Shown piece after piece: positions 62,706 to 64,000 of a stretch of DNA of 64,000 bases; positions within the stretch are counted from its first letter, which is position 1; every line of letters begins with the position of its first letter. Source of the DNA: Euborellia annulipes (lineage: Eukaryota > Arthropoda > Insecta > Dermaptera > Anisolabididae). The notes under the pieces are model-generated. The model was not told where the DNA came from, did not search any database, and worked only from the letters and a program-made list of their open reading frames with translations. The DNA lies in assembly GCA_023213315.1 (NCBI GenBank), contig JAKCPI010007924.1, positions 62,001 through 126,000 of the forward strand, given 5' to 3'. A program made the translations under genes and the position numbers.

Positions 62706-63129
62706 ATAGCACCTTAGTTTCAAACTTGCATTTTAAATGTTGACTGCTTCAAATAAACTATGGTTATTTTTCAAAATTTTAATCTCATATTTGGACATTT
62801 TATACACAATAGAGAATCCTAAATAAATACAAAATTTCAAAAGAATTGGAAAAAAAAATTTTAAATGCGTAAAAAGTTCCAAAGGGGACCCCCTTTTGAA
62901 TCGAAATTAACATACAAATCCCTATAGGAAATTAACATTGTTCCTATGCGAAGATAAGGTGGAAAGGGAATTTAAAAAGAGTAGAGATAGACGATAATGT
63001 TTGCAAGTGAGAGAGATATATATATATGTTTTCTTGGAAACAATTAAAAACAGAAATAAAATAAAAAAATAAATGGGAATTTAAATAATAATTGATTTTT
63101 AATCTAATAAAAAGAAAAAGATTTAAATT
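62706..63129. other. No gene seen
   Basis: AT-rich, unassigned. Confidence 0.45.
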
Positions 63130-63630
63130 CCGTTACCATGGCAACCATTTCTATCTTTCCTATGAAGAACAAGAGTAAAGTGGTCTTCAGAAGATTTCAA
63201 CGGCAAAATGAGAATATACATTTTAAAGAGCATCTAAAAAATAGTTGATTTATGAATTTTAAAAAAAAATCCTTGGAGGGAATTTTGAGAAAATCGAAAA
63301 AAACTGAAAAAGTACATCAGTAAAGTACTAGTACTTTTTGGCCGATTTTGTTCAAAAGCTTATTTTGAGATTCTTCAAAGGTACCTAAAGTTAAATATAA
63401 AATTTCAATCCGCTAGCTCAACTCCTTCATGCTAAAAATCTGTCCACACATACAGACACACGCACGCACACACACACACACACACACACACAGACCAATT
63501 TGCGGGACCCACTTTTTTGGACTCAGGGGACCTCAAAACATGTATATCCATCAAAATCTCGACATCGAATTTTTGACATGATCGCAATACTTTCTCTCCT
63601 ATATATTTCATATATAGGCTAAGAGAAAGT
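63130..63630 (-). mobile_element. HER without 3' hairpin
   Basis: From CGTTACCATGGCAACCATTT to the 5' hairpin TATATAGGCTAAGAGAAAGT; AC microsatellite at about 63470-63492. Confidence 0.87.
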
Positions 63631-63749
63631 AAAAAATAATCTAATTTGCAACAATGCTTTGTTTATTTGCTAATATAATATTTAATTAAAAATATTTATA
63701 AATTAAATAAATGAAAATAACCCTGAATTAAATATGATGTCGATTATTT

Positions 63750-64000
63750 TTACTTTCTCTTAGCCTATATATGAAATATATATATAGAGAGAGAAAGTAT
63801 TGCGATCATGTCAAAATTCGATGTCAGTTTTGATGGATCGACATGTTTTGAGGTCCCCTTAGTCCAAAAAAATGGGTCCAAATTGGTCTGTGTGTGTGTG
63901 TGTGCGTGTGTGGGGGTGTGCGTGTGTGCGTGCGTCTGTATATGTGGACAGATTTTTAGCATGAAGGAGTTGAGCTACCGAATTGAAATTTTATATTTAA
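63750..64000 (+). mobile_element. HER, cut by the window edge
   Basis: ACTTTCTCTTAGCCTATATA, GTATTGCGATCATGTCAAAA, TG microsatellite, ending within the TGAAATTTTATATTTAA block. Shares the AGCCTATATA variant with the preceding minus copy, so the two are a close pair. Confidence 0.87.

Noticed and set aside
1..64000. CRISPR array or prokaryotic operons
   Set aside because: Repeats are dispersed, in both orientations and of transposon type; there are no regularly spaced short repeats and no dense coding.

Overview
This is a repeat-saturated, strongly AT-rich stretch of an animal nuclear genome. I see no convincing host protein-coding gene, no rRNA or functional tRNA gene, and nothing bacterial. 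The recognisable proteins are decayed fragments of transposable elements: Penelope-like reverse transcriptase and GIY-YIG endonuclease, the C-terminal ends of four jockey/CR1-like LINEs, and a mariner transposase. One LINE C-terminus (35880-36402) has the wording I associate with arthropod, especially crustacean, jockey elements, and the Penelope, mariner, hAT and Helitron mix fits an arthropod. The organism call is an inference of low to moderate confidence.

Four sets of repeats build most of the window. (1) HER, my working name for a hairpin-ended repeat of about 0.7 kb present in about thirty full or partial copies. It starts ACTTTCTCTTACC, ends CACACCAGA, sits in T-tracts, and both ends fold into hairpins. 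(2) Short retroposons: SINE-A (tRNA-derived, about 20 copies), SINE-B (a second tRNA-like family, 3 copies) and SINE-5S (5S rRNA-derived, 2 copies with target duplications). All three share a 3' tail module. (3) DNA transposons: about fifteen non-autonomous hAT elements, most with 8-bp duplications; three TTAA-flanked piggyBac-type MITEs; a four-copy MITE with 4-bp A/T duplications (MITE-4); one mariner; one TIR MITE; and Helitrons with a TC start and a hairpin-CTAG end. (4) Penelope-like elements (PLEs), mostly solo inverted terminal repeats (pLTRs), many carrying hammerhead ribozyme (HHR) motifs of the CUGANGA...GAAACGUC type.

Layout. 1-9.7 kb: PLE N-terminal fragment at the left edge, a Helitron carrying two head-to-head SINEs, a MITE-4 carrying a HER, and a PLE 3' coding end split by a hAT. 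9.7-17 kb: HER copies, two related hAT-like elements (one with a Helitron, one with a PLE palindrome). 17-25.4 kb: PLE arms, a LINE fragment, then a 3.55-kb hAT containing four further layers of insertion. 25.4-34.8 kb: SINE-B, tandem Helitrons, a 0.9-kb PLE with two ribozymes, nested hATs, SINE-5S. 34.8-46 kb: LINE fragment, large hAT, PLE, HERs, second SINE-5S, LINE fragment, a CRE-like cluster. 46-57.5 kb: the emptiest part, then an inverted pair of a 0.6-kb repeat (X) in which two Helitrons can be read against empty sites, and a mariner. 57.5-64 kb: SINEs, HERs, a 91-bp-arm inverted repeat, hATs and a double-ribozyme PLE.

The nesting order gives a relative history: repeat X and HER are old hosts; Helitrons, hATs, SINEs and PLE pLTRs inserted into them. 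The unusual items are the HER family, the density of paired hammerhead-bearing PLE repeats, and three SINE families of different origin converging on one tail.
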